From: UBA10649 sp963842725
GTDB taxonomy: Bacteria > Actinomycetota > Actinomycetes > S36-B12
Direction: 5' to 3'
DNA length: 64,000 nucleotides
Assembly: GCA_963842725.1 (NCBI GenBank)
Contig: CAWJHN010000004.1
Location: 310,001 to 374,000, forward strand
Position numbers and translations under genes: made by a program. The notes below the pieces were generated by a model that was given only the letters and a program-made list of their open reading frames with translations, searched no databases and had not been told where the DNA came from. Shown one piece after another: positions 29,343 through 36,909 of the stretch (the first letter of the stretch is position 1; every line of letters starts with the position of its first letter).

Positions 29343-30473
29343 TGCGCTGTCGCGCTTCAGCAGCGATTCGACGAGCACGGCGAGCAGGGCCGCCCGATCC
29401 GCCATCGCGGGCACGCTTGCCCACTCATGGTCGGCATGGGCGCCGTCGCCGACCGCCCCGAGTCCGTCGAGGGTGGGGATGCCGGCGGCCGCCGTCAGGT
29501 TGCCGTCGCTCGCGCCGCCTACGGAGCGGCCCTCCAGGGTGCCCAGGCCGAGCGATGCGGCGGCCTCCTGCGCCCGCTCGAAGAGGGCGGCGGACGCGGA
29601 CTGCTCCATGGCCGGCCGGTCGATGCCGCCGTACGCCTCGACCCCGGCGCGGACCGACTGGGGACGCCAGGCGCGGATCGCCCCGTCGACCCGGAGTTGC
29701 TCGTGCGTGGACCAGGCACGCACGTCGAGCGTGAGCCGCGCCTGCGCCGGCACGGTGTTGGACGTCGTGCCGGAGTTCAGCATGGTCGGCGTCACCGTGG
29801 TGCCCGCGGACGCATCTGCCCAGCCCCCCGAGGCGAGCGCGAGCTCGGCGGCCGCTACGAGTGCGTTGACGCCGCGCTCGGGATCGAGGCCGGCGTGGGC
29901 GGCTCGTCCGGCGAAGTCGAGGCTGTACCAGGACGTGCCCTTGCGCGCCGTCTTGAGCGCACCGTCGATGGAGGGCTCGAGGACCAGGACCGCCTCCGCG
30001 CCGCCGCTGGCCTCGGCGATCACGCTCCGCGAGGCCAGCGACCCGGTCTCCTCGTCCGTGGTCAGCAGCATCCCTACGCCGTCGTCCTCGGCCGCGCCGA
30101 GGAGCGCCAGCGCTGCCCACCCCTGGACGGCGCCGGCCTTCATGTCGAACACGCCCGGCCCGCGAAGGCACTCGCCATCGCTCGAGAACGGGATCCGGCC
30201 CAGGGTGCCCCGCGGCCAGACGGTGTCGAGGTGCCCGAGCAGCAGGATGCGCGGCCGGTCCGGTCCCCATCGCCAGGCGGGGCGTCCGCCGTGCACCTCG
30301 GCGCGCGCGGGTGCCGGCACCCATCCCTCGAAGATGCCGATGGCCTCCTGGACGACCGCATCGCAGGCCGCCACGTCGTCCGTGGGGGACTCCGTCGCGA
30401 CGAGTCCCTCGACGGCGTCGACCATCGCGGGCAGGAGCAGGCGGGCCACGTGCAGTATCTCGGATGTGGACAT
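29340..30473 (-). CDS. M20-family hydrolase, probable N-succinyl-L-amino-acid desuccinylase
   Basis: A 377-residue dinuclear zinc hydrolase of the CPG2/ArgE/DapE group. Metal-site motifs are LLLGHLDTVWP (His, Asp), FDMKAGAVQG (bridging Asp), TTDEETGS (catalytic Glu-Glu), VLEPSIDG and the final His in HADHEW. A dimerisation domain sits between (AAHAGLDPERGVNALV). ATG 30473 follows GAGGGAGG. Alone it could be any M20 peptidase or deacylase. Placed 31 bp from, and divergent to, a COG3375 GNAT and an N-succinylamino-acid racemase, it matches the desuccinylase of the D- to L-amino acid conversion pathway described for Geobacillus. Confidence 0.82.
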   Translation of the reverse strand: MSTSEILHVARLLLPAMVDAVEGLVATESPTDDVAACDAVVQEAIGIFEGWVPAPARAEVHGGRPAWRWGPDRPRILLLGHLDTVWPRGTLGRIPFSSDGECLRGPGVFDMKAGAVQGWAALALLGAAEDDGVGMLLTTDEETGSLASRSVIAEASGGAEAVLVLEPSIDGALKTARKGTSWYSLDFAGRAAHAGLDPERGVNALVAAAELALASGGWADASAGTTVTPTMLNSGTTSNTVPAQARLTLDVRAWSTHEQLRVDGAIRAWRPQSVRAGVEAYGGIDRPAMEQSASAALFERAQEAAASLGLGTLEGRSVGGASDGNLTAAAGIPTLDGLGAVGDGAHADHEWASVPAMADRAALLAVLVESLLKRDSA

Positions 30474-30491
30474 GCCGGCCTCCCTCGTCGG

Positions 30492-30497
30492 TACGGT
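30492..30497 (+). promoter_or_regulatory. -10 of the GNAT-racemase operon (leaderless), overlapping the divergent promoter
   Basis: TACGGT ends 7 nt before GTG 30505. On the opposite strand a TACCGA hexamer overlaps it and would serve the M20 gene, so the 31-bp gap holds two back-to-back promoters. Confidence 0.5.
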
Positions 30498-30504
30498 GAG
30501 CCGT

Positions 30505-31329
30505 GTGAGCGATCGGTCCCCGCTGGACGACCTGCGCGCCGCCGAGCAGCGGGCGGACGTGCAGGTGCGTACCCTCACCGACCTTAGTGATCTCGACGAG
30601 GCGCGACGGGTGTTCGACGAGGTATGGCCGTCGCCCGGCGGGTGCACGCAGATCCAGTCCAACCTCATGCGCGCGCTGGTCCACGCCGGCGGGTATGCGT
30701 CTGCCGCCTACCGAGACGGCGAGGCGATCGGCGCGGCCCTCGGGTTCGTCGGCCGCTCGTTGGGCTCCGGTCCGCGGGTCGACGGTGCGTCCTGGCACAC
30801 GCACCTGCACTCCCACATGGCTGCCGTGCTCGCCCCGCACCGTGACCAGCACATCGGATCGGCCCTGAAGATGCACCAGCGGGTGTGGGCCATCGAGCGG
30901 GGGATCGACACGATCGTGTGGACGTTCGATCCGCTCGTGCGCCGCAATGCGATCCTCAATCTGGTGAAGCTGGGCGCCGACGTCGAGGGATTCGAGGTCG
31001 ACTTCTACGGTGGCATGGACGATGCGATCAACACCGGCGACCCGACGGATCGGCTGTTCGCCTGGTGGCGGCTGACGTCGCCGCGGGCGATGGCCGCGTC
31101 CCGCGGTGCCATCGAGCGCTTGGACCCCATCGAGATGATCGTCCGCGGCCGGGACGTCCTCGAGATCGAGCTCCCGGAGGACATCGTCGCCGTGCGGGTC
31201 GAGAGCCCGCTCGCTGCCGCGCAGTGGCGACTTGCCGTGCGCGAGGCCCTGACGGCGGCGTTCGCCGACGGCTTCCGCGTCATCGGCGTGAGCGGGGCGG
31301 GCGGCTACGTGCTGGAGAGGACGAGATGA
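30505..31329 (+). CDS. GNAT-family acyltransferase (COG3375 type), probable amino-acid N-succinyltransferase
   Basis: A 274-residue protein of the predicted GNAT superfamily group represented by COG3375. Landmarks are GFVGRSLGSGPRVDG, THLHSHMAAVLAPHR and DQHIGSALKMHQRVWAIERG (acetyl/acyl-CoA loop), then WTFDPLVRRNAILNLVKLGA. In the Geobacillus racemase operon a GNAT of this kind transfers succinyl from succinyl-CoA to D-amino acids. Here its stop overlaps the racemase start by 4 bp (ATGA), so the same pairing is kept. The succinyl specificity is inferred from context. Confidence 0.82.
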   Translation: MSDRSPLDDLRAAEQRADVQVRTLTDLSDLDEARRVFDEVWPSPGGCTQIQSNLMRALVHAGGYASAAYRDGEAIGAALGFVGRSLGSGPRVDGASWHTHLHSHMAAVLAPHRDQHIGSALKMHQRVWAIERGIDTIVWTFDPLVRRNAILNLVKLGADVEGFEVDFYGGMDDAINTGDPTDRLFAWWRLTSPRAMAASRGAIERLDPIEMIVRGRDVLEIELPEDIVAVRVESPLAAAQWRLAVREALTAAFADGFRVIGVSGAGGYVLERTR

Positions 31330-32450
31330 CGATCGAGGCGTTCCGGCTGCACCGGCTCAGCATCCCGCTCGTGCGGCCGTTCCGGACCAGCTTCGGCACG
31401 GAGTCGGTACGCGATGTCATCCTCATCGAGGCGCTGTCGCACGATGGGGTGAGCGGCTGGGGCGAGTGCGTCACGATGTCGTGGCCCGGCTACAGCTACG
31501 AGTACGGCAATGGCGCGATCGACGTCATCCGGGACCACCTGCTGCCAGCCCTTCGTGAGGTGGACCACGACGACGATCCCGTCGACGTGCGGGCCGCCAT
31601 GGAGGTCGTCCGGGGCCATCCCATGGCGAAGGCTGCGCTGTCGACAGCCATGCTCGACGTGTGGCTGCGGGAGCGGTCGACGTCGCTGGGAGACTACCTC
31701 GGCGCAGTGCGCGACCGGGTGGACTGCGGCGTCTCGGTGGGGATCCCGGCCAGCGAGTCGATCCCGGAGCTGCTTGACGAGGTGGGCGGCTACGTGGCGG
31801 CGGGGTACCGTCGCATCAAGCTGAAGATCGAGCCCGGCTGGGACATCGAGCCCGTGTCGGCGGTCCGGGCCGCGTGGCCGGCCATGCCGTTGCAGACCGA
31901 CGCCAACCAGGCCTACCAGCGCTCGGACGCCGAGCACCTGGCCCGCCTGGACGAGTTCGACCTCCTGCTGCACGAGCAGCCGCTGGCGGAGGAGGACTGG
32001 TACGGGCACGTCCTGATGTCGCGCGCCTGCCGGACGCCGATCTGCATGGACGAGTCGATCCACAGCGTGGCATCGGCCGATTCTGCGCTGCAGTTCGGCG
32101 CCGCATCGATCATCAACATCAAGCCCGGCCGGGTCGGGGGCTACCTGACCGCGCGCGACATCCACGACCTCTGCCGTGAGCGGGGGGCGCCGGTGTGGTG
32201 CGGAGGGATGCTCGAGACGGGAATCGGGCGAGCGGCGAACGTCGCCCTGGCGGCGCTTCCGGGATTCGTGCTGCCCGGTGACACGAGCGCCTCCAGCCGG
32301 TACTACGAAGTCGACGTGACCGAGCCCTTCGTCCTCGACGAGGGCACGCTCGCGGTGCCGACCGGGCCCGGGATCGGAGTCGATCCGATTCCCGAGGTGC
32401 TTCGCGACCTGACGGTGTGGTCGACCGAGTTCCGTCTCGACCAGCCGTAG
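31326..32450 (+). CDS. Enolase-superfamily N-succinylamino-acid racemase / o-succinylbenzoate synthase (MenC type)
   Basis: A 374-residue member of the muconate-lactonizing subgroup. The N-terminal capping domain carries VRPFRTSFGT. The barrel has the catalytic KxK motif YRRIKLKIEP, metal ligands Asp (LQTDANQAY), Glu (LLHEQPLAEEDW) and Asp (ICMDESIHS), and the second catalytic Lys in NIKPGRVGG. NSAR and OSBS activities occur in the same subfamily and often in the same protein. No other menaquinone gene is nearby, while an M20 hydrolase and a COG3375 GNAT are, so racemisation of N-succinyl amino acids is the better call. Confidence 0.9.
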   Translation: MTIEAFRLHRLSIPLVRPFRTSFGTESVRDVILIEALSHDGVSGWGECVTMSWPGYSYEYGNGAIDVIRDHLLPALREVDHDDDPVDVRAAMEVVRGHPMAKAALSTAMLDVWLRERSTSLGDYLGAVRDRVDCGVSVGIPASESIPELLDEVGGYVAAGYRRIKLKIEPGWDIEPVSAVRAAWPAMPLQTDANQAYQRSDAEHLARLDEFDLLLHEQPLAEEDWYGHVLMSRACRTPICMDESIHSVASADSALQFGAASIINIKPGRVGGYLTARDIHDLCRERGAPVWCGGMLETGIGRAANVALAALPGFVLPGDTSASSRYYEVDVTEPFVLDEGTLAVPTGPGIGVDPIPEVLRDLTVWSTEFRLDQP

Positions 32451-32487
32451 CCGAGACCGGACCGGGCGGCGTACGGCGTTCGCCGGA

Positions 32488-34515
32488 TCAGGCCGCGTCG
32501 GGGTCGAGGGTCGCCACACCGGTGACGCGCGACACGGCGAACGCGCGGACCTGCTCGGTGCGGTGATCGAATGCCGTGAGCACCCCCGCATGCACGCGAA
32601 GGGGGTCGATGATCTGCTGCGTGATCGTGCCGTCCGTGTCCGCATAGCCGATCCACATCGGGCGGCTGTCGTCGATGGCCGCGCGAAGGGCGGCGACGAT
32701 GGCCGCCGAGCTCAGGCTGGGCAGGTGCCGCGAGCCTGCCGGGCCGGCGACGGTGGTGCCGCGCGGCTCATGGCCCGCTCGGTCGCCAGAGCGCAGGGTC
32801 CGGACGGCCGCGACGACCAGCGCGTCCTCGGGAGTGCGTCGGGTCACGATCGGCGTGGGTCGCTGGGCGGACGTGCGCCGGTCCTCCGGGCGGCGGATGA
32901 CCACGACGCCGTCGGCGGTCTCCGCAGCCGGGGCGTACCCAGCCGCGCGCAGGGACTCGAGCAGCTCGGATGCGGGTGCCTGGCTGAGCAGGACCGTTTC
33001 GGCGACCCGGGCGAGCCCCAGCGTCCGCAGTGCGCGGTCACCGAGGATCGCCGTGAGGGTCTCGGGGCTGTCGCTGCGGATGTAGCCCATCGCACTGCCG
33101 ATGCGCACGGCGCCGTGCCGACGGGCGACGTCGTCGATCAGGTACGAGAGGGGCTGGGGAACGGGCGTCCGAGAGATGTCGTCCAGCAGCGCGTGGATCG
33201 ACGCTGCGTCCCACCCTCCGTCCAGCGCACGGCGGATCGATGACTCGCTGATGCGATAGACGGTGGCGTGACCGCGCGACTCCACGTCGGCGATGAGTCG
33301 AAGGCTGCGGGCGACGCTGGCGACGATGGGACCTGGCGCGACGACCGTCAGGTCGGCCTGGATCAGCACATGGTCGACGTCGGCAGGAAGCGCCCGGTCG
33401 AGGGCCTCCGACACCGCTTGGGCGTGGGCCCGCCGGGCCGCCGGACTCTTCCCGGCCGGAGTCAGGAGGATGCGCGCTGCCGTGGTGAGAGCGCCCGCGC
33501 CGGTGATGCCCAGGTCTGCGGCCTCGCGCAGGGTGGCCGTCAGGGCGAGGCGGCGGAGCTCCCCGGATCGGCGGGGCTGCCGGTAGTCGAGGACGGCCAG
33601 CAGCTCGTCGGTGGACGGCGACCACCCGGGGGGCACCTCGGCCAGCAGGTCGAGGACCTGGGCCCGCAGGACCGGCACCGCGCGTCGGTCCCGGTCGGGT
33701 GACAGGACCTGGGTCTTCTCGTTCGCCACCGACGGCAGTCGGCTCAGGCCGAGCCAGGCGGTGACCAGGGCGATCCACTGCTCCGCGGGCCCGCTCGCGA
33801 GCCAGGCGTCGTAGCGGTCCGTGGGCACCCAGTGCGGCGACTCCGCGCGATCGTCAGCGACGAGGCAGGCCGCGAGCGCCAGCTCGATGGTGAGAGACGT
33901 GCGGGACCAGTCCGAGTGGAGGCGGGCCCGTGCGGTGGCGAAGTCACGCAGCGACAGCCCGCCGCTTCGAAGGATCGCGGGCGGGCTGGCGGACCAGTCG
34001 TCGAGCAGGTCGCGGACCTGCGCCAGCGCCTCGCGCGCGTGCAGCGCGCCCTGGCCGTCGACGTCGTCCGGCGCCTGTGACGCACCGCCATCCAGACGAG
34101 GCGGAGGCCACGGCGGCGGTGGTGCCGCCGCGACCATGTCGCGCACCGGGTGGACAGCGTGCAGGGCCTCCGGCGTGCCCCAGACCAAGGCGGCCGTGAC
34201 GAGGTCGTCCAGTGCGGAACTGCAGGCGTCGGCGGCGTCGGGCGGAAGGCTCTCGGCCGCGCGGGCGACGATCTCCCGCGCGGTGGCGCCGGTCTCAACG
34301 GTGAGGTCGGCGGCGATCCGCAGCACGTGGAGCGACAGCGCGTCCAGGGTGTCCAGGCAGCGCGCCACCGAGGGTCCGGTCGTGGCCCGCGTCGTGAGTC
34401 CCGTCATGTCGGTTGGCACCGGATGGAGGAGATCCGGACGTCGTCGCAGCAGGCGGCCGAGGGCCTCGTCGTCGCGCTGACGCAGGTCGTCGGCGAGACT
34501 GCGAGGAGTGGCCAT
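32488..34515 (-). CDS. Helicase-associated/WYL-domain protein
   Basis: A 675-residue protein typical of actinobacteria and normally linked to the XPB helicase. It has no helicase motor motifs. The N-terminal half is a series of winged-helix-like helical segments; the region ILIQADLTVVAPGPIVASVA is the hallmark of the helicase-associated (Helicase_C_3) domain. The C-terminal ~80 residues (MWIGYADTDGTITQQIIDP, then FAVSRVTGV) form a WYL-like domain, known in other proteins to sense nucleic-acid or nucleotide ligands. ATG 34515 has TACCGT 7 nt upstream (leaderless). A role in modulating XPB is plausible but unproven. Confidence 0.82.
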   Translation of the reverse strand: MATPRSLADDLRQRDDEALGRLLRRRPDLLHPVPTDMTGLTTRATTGPSVARCLDTLDALSLHVLRIAADLTVETGATAREIVARAAESLPPDAADACSSALDDLVTAALVWGTPEALHAVHPVRDMVAAAPPPPWPPPRLDGGASQAPDDVDGQGALHAREALAQVRDLLDDWSASPPAILRSGGLSLRDFATARARLHSDWSRTSLTIELALAACLVADDRAESPHWVPTDRYDAWLASGPAEQWIALVTAWLGLSRLPSVANEKTQVLSPDRDRRAVPVLRAQVLDLLAEVPPGWSPSTDELLAVLDYRQPRRSGELRRLALTATLREAADLGITGAGALTTAARILLTPAGKSPAARRAHAQAVSEALDRALPADVDHVLIQADLTVVAPGPIVASVARSLRLIADVESRGHATVYRISESSIRRALDGGWDAASIHALLDDISRTPVPQPLSYLIDDVARRHGAVRIGSAMGYIRSDSPETLTAILGDRALRTLGLARVAETVLLSQAPASELLESLRAAGYAPAAETADGVVVIRRPEDRRTSAQRPTPIVTRRTPEDALVVAAVRTLRSGDRAGHEPRGTTVAGPAGSRHLPSLSSAAIVAALRAAIDDSRPMWIGYADTDGTITQQIIDPLRVHAGVLTAFDHRTEQVRAFAVSRVTGVATLDPDAA

Positions 34516-34522
34516 CCGCCCT

Positions 34523-34528
34523 ACGGTA
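34523..34528 (-). promoter_or_regulatory. -10 of the helicase-associated gene (leaderless)
   Basis: TACCGT on the minus strand, 7 nt before ATG 34515. Confidence 0.5.
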
Positions 34529-34540
34529 CGCGGGTGCCCG

Positions 34541-34759
34541 TCAGGTGGTCCGCCGCGTCCGCGCCGACATCGCCAGTCCGACGATCACGATGACCAGGCC
34601 GACCCCGGTCAGCATGGCCAGGAACCACATGGCGCTCGGCATCTCAAGCTCGGGGAACACCAGCGGGAGCATGGCGATGACGGTGCAGGCCAGTCCCACC
34701 ACCGTGACGACGGCGCCGGCACGCATGACGACGTCGGCCCGGGACAGCGAGCGGTGCAT
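34541..34759 (-). CDS. Small membrane protein, two hydrophobic segments
   Basis: A 72-residue protein of unknown family. Residues about 13-33 and 43-64 are hydrophobic (AGAVVTVVGLACTVIAMLPL and MWFLAMLTGVGLVIVIVGLA), separated by a short acidic turn, with a basic tail ARTRRTT. It is divergent to the cold-shock gene and 25 bp from the helicase-associated gene on the same strand. Coding reality is supported by the clean topology and its fit between neighbours; function is unknown. Confidence 0.65.
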   Translation of the reverse strand: MHRSLSRADVVMRAGAVVTVVGLACTVIAMLPLVFPELEMPSAMWFLAMLTGVGLVIVIVGLAMSARTRRTT

Positions 34760-34805
34760 GGGACAAGGCTCTCAGGGCACGGAGCGACAACGTGAGGCGG
34801 GAGGG

Positions 34806-34884
34806 TAGCCTTTGTGGGCGCGGGGTGCCCCGCGCCGAGCGCGGACCTCCGTCGTTCGTTCCGCGTGACGTGAGTGAGGCTGCC
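34806..34884 (+). promoter_or_regulatory. Promoter and structured leader of the cold-shock gene
   Basis: TAGCCT at 34806-34811 is a candidate -10. The following leader of roughly 65 nt contains a 9-bp GC hairpin (34817-34825 with 34828-34836) before the ribosome site GAGG at 34876-34879. Structured leaders are common in cold-shock genes, so thermoregulation is possible but not shown. Confidence 0.4.
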
Positions 34885-35268
34885 GTGCCTACGGGAACCG
34901 TGAAGTGGTACGACTCCGAGAAGGGCTTCGGTTTCATCACCTCGGACGAGGGTGATGACGTCTTCGTCCACGTCTCGACGCTGCCAGCCGGGGTGGCCGC
35001 CCTGAAGCCCGGTACCAAGGTCGAGTTCGGCGTCGTCGACGGGCGGCGCGGCAAGCAGGCGCTGTCCCTGTCGGTGCTGTCGGCCGCCCCGTCGGTCGTC
35101 AAGAGCTCCCGCAAGCCGGCCGACGACATGGCCATCATCATCGAGGACCTCATCAAGCTGCTCGACGGTGTCTCGAACCAGTTCCGTCGCGGCAAGTACC
35201 CGCCGGACGCCGCCGCCCAGAAGGTGGCTGCGGTGCTTCGTGCGGTCGCGAGCGACCTCGACGTCTAA
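34885..35268 (+). CDS. Cold-shock-domain protein with C-terminal extension
   Basis: A 127-residue protein. Residues 1-66 are a cold-shock domain with RNP1 KGFGFI and RNP2 VFVHV, which binds single-stranded nucleic acid. About 60 extra residues follow (IIIEDLIKLLDGVSNQFR, then AAQKVAAVLRAVASDLDV), predicted helical, giving the longer CspB-like form typical of this actinobacterial locus. GTG 34885 starts the canonical VPTGTVKWYDSEKGFGF; in-frame sequence upstream to 34792 lacks homology. Confidence 0.92.
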   Translation: MPTGTVKWYDSEKGFGFITSDEGDDVFVHVSTLPAGVAALKPGTKVEFGVVDGRRGKQALSLSVLSAAPSVVKSSRKPADDMAIIIEDLIKLLDGVSNQFRRGKYPPDAAAQKVAAVLRAVASDLDV

Positions 35269-35280
35269 GCGCGTCGACGT

Positions 35281-35745
35281 CTAGGCAGGCGGGGCGATCC
35301 GGAAGACCCAGATGCCGCGAGTCTTGTCGTCCTGTCCCGCGACGATCTGCATCGTCAGCCCGTCGGCGGGAACAGCCTCCAGGTCGGGGTAGGCGAACCG
35401 GTAGTAGGTGCTGAAGATCGGCTCGGCAGTGAGCTTCTTGCTCCCGATGATCGGGGTCCAGCCGGCGTCGGCCACGACCGGGTCGACGCTGATGCCGATC
35501 GTCTCGCCGGGGACGACCGGGATGGTGGCGACGGCTCCGCCCTCGATCGCCTTCGTGATGACCTCCTGCGCGCAGGAGTCGGCGTCGAGCTGGTCACTGT
35601 CGAAGGCCCAGCAGACCGCGTTGCGGAACTGGGTGGTGGTCCCGGAGAAGACGCTGGCGCCGGGTGTCGGCTTGTCGCATCCGGTCAGGCTCACTGCGAG
35701 GGCAGCGGACGTGATGGCAACAGCGACGAGACGGCGGCTGATCAT
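35281..35745 (-). CDS. DUF2771-family lipoprotein
   Basis: A 154-residue exported protein. The N-terminus MISRRLVAVAITSAALAV leads to the lipobox LTGC, so Cys at about residue 23 should be lipidated and the protein held on the outer face of the membrane. The mature part is a beta-rich domain containing two more Cys residues (NAVCWAF and DSCAQEV), perhaps a disulfide. The family is actinobacterial, of unknown function, and typically sits in this csp-serC region. TAGTGT lies 7 nt before ATG 35745. Confidence 0.85.
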   Translation of the reverse strand: MISRRLVAVAITSAALAVSLTGCDKPTPGASVFSGTTTQFRNAVCWAFDSDQLDADSCAQEVITKAIEGGAVATIPVVPGETIGISVDPVVADAGWTPIIGSKKLTAEPIFSTYYRFAYPDLEAVPADGLTMQIVAGQDDKTRGIWVFRIAPPA

Positions 35746-35752
35746 GAGGACG

Positions 35753-35758
35753 ACACTA
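35753..35758 (-). promoter_or_regulatory. -10 of the DUF2771 gene (leaderless)
   Basis: TAGTGT on the minus strand, 7 nt before ATG 35745, without a ribosome-binding site between. Confidence 0.5.
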
Positions 35759-35808
35759 CCGGTGGACCCACCATCAAGCCGATCCGGCTGGTGGGCCACA
35801 ATCTCCTC

Positions 35809-36594
35809 ATGACCCGGACCGCAACGACCGTCACCCATGGGGTGAAGCGCGATGCCGTCCTCGTGGCGGCCGCCGACCTCGCTCGCGAGGCAGCCGTGTC
35901 CGAGTCGGGCTCGGACTCCGTCGGCGAGCACATCGGCGTCGACATGGAGGACGAGCGTCTGGCGACGCACACCTTCGCATGCCTGCATCCGGCCTACGTC
36001 GGCTGGCGCTGGGCCGTCACGCTGGCCCGCGCGCCCCGCGCCAAGGCGGCGACGGTCGTCGATGTGGTGCTGCTGCCCGGACCCACGTCGATCGTGGCGC
36101 CCCCCTGGCTGCCGTGGAGCGACCGGGTCCGGCCCGGTGACCTCGGCCCCGGCGACGTCCTGCCGACTCCCGGCGACGATGTGCGGCTCGTGGCCGGCCT
36201 GACCGGATCCGACGACCTGGAGTCGGTGGAGTCGCTGAGCCCGCTGCGACCGGGCCAGTGGGAGATCGGCCTGGGTCGCGTCCGCGTCCTGTCGATCACC
36301 GGACGCGACGAGGCAGCGGATCGCTGGGTGGAGGGCGACTTCGGCCCCACCACGGCGATGGCGCGGCAGGCGGCGGGCGAGTGCGCCGGGTGCGGCTTCA
36401 TGCTCCCCATCGGCGGACCGCTCGGCCAGATGTTCGCCATCTGCGCGAACGCGATGAGCCCGGCCGATGGCAAGGTCGTCGCGTTGTCCTTCGGCTGCGG
36501 TGCGCACTCCGAGGTGGAGGCGGACGCCGAGCCGAAGGCGGACGCCGGCTACGACGAGGCCGGCTGGGATCCGTTGGAGCTCGGCCACTCCTGA
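35809..36594 (+). CDS. DUF3027 protein
   Basis: A 261-residue actinobacterial protein. The pattern HTFACLHPAYVGWRWAVTLARAP and LPPWLPWSDRVRPGDLGPGD-like segment (here APPWLPWSDRV) identify DUF3027. A Cys pair in ECAGCGFMLPIGG, with later Cys residues (FAICANAMS and SFGCGAH), suggests a small metal site. No signal peptide. ATG 35809 is preceded by CACAAT 6 nt upstream; the ATG 18 nt earlier has no supporting site. The last 46 bp overlap the convergent DUF2530 gene. Confidence 0.85.
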   Translation: MTRTATTVTHGVKRDAVLVAAADLAREAAVSESGSDSVGEHIGVDMEDERLATHTFACLHPAYVGWRWAVTLARAPRAKAATVVDVVLLPGPTSIVAPPWLPWSDRVRPGDLGPGDVLPTPGDDVRLVAGLTGSDDLESVESLSPLRPGQWEIGLGRVRVLSITGRDEAADRWVEGDFGPTTAMARQAAGECAGCGFMLPIGGPLGQMFAICANAMSPADGKVVALSFGCGAHSEVEADAEPKADAGYDEAGWDPLELGHS

Positions 36595-36815
36595 CGCCGC
36601 TGACCGCGGGCCTTGCGCCACCGCAGGAACACCACTCCACCCACGCCGCTGACCACGCCGACGGCGGCGGCGCCGATCCACCAGGTCGCGCCGGACTCGT
36701 CGAGTGTGGGCTTGAGGACGACGAGGACGACCAGCGCGACGATCCACAGCGCCGTGCCGATGGACACCGGAAGGATCGCGTCGGCGTCCGATTGCGCGAG
36801 TCGGTCTTTGGCCAT
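36549..36815 (-). CDS. DUF2530-type small membrane protein
   Basis: An 88-residue protein with a short charged N-terminus (MAKDRLAQSDADAILPV), two hydrophobic segments (TALWIVALVVLVVL and WIGAAAVGVVSGVGGVVFL) and a basic tail. It resembles the actinobacterial DUF2530 family that accompanies DUF3027. ATG 36815 has a TACCGT hexamer 9 nt upstream. Its 3' end overlaps that of DUF3027 tail-to-tail by 46 bp. Function unknown. Confidence 0.75.
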   Translation of the reverse strand: MAKDRLAQSDADAILPVSIGTALWIVALVVLVVLKPTLDESGATWWIGAAAVGVVSGVGGVVFLRWRKARGQRRQEWPSSNGSQPASS

Positions 36816-36909
36816 GATGGCTGCACGGTACCCTGCGCCCGGAGCGTCCGACTGCCGCAGTCGCCTTCCCCGGCGAACCACGACGTGATCACCGATCGTG
36901 GAGGTAGTG

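Noticed and set aside
31326..32450. Assignment of the enolase-superfamily gene as a menaquinone menC
   Set aside because: No other men gene is adjacent, while both partner families of the NSAR pathway are. OSBS activity remains possible as a side or second function.
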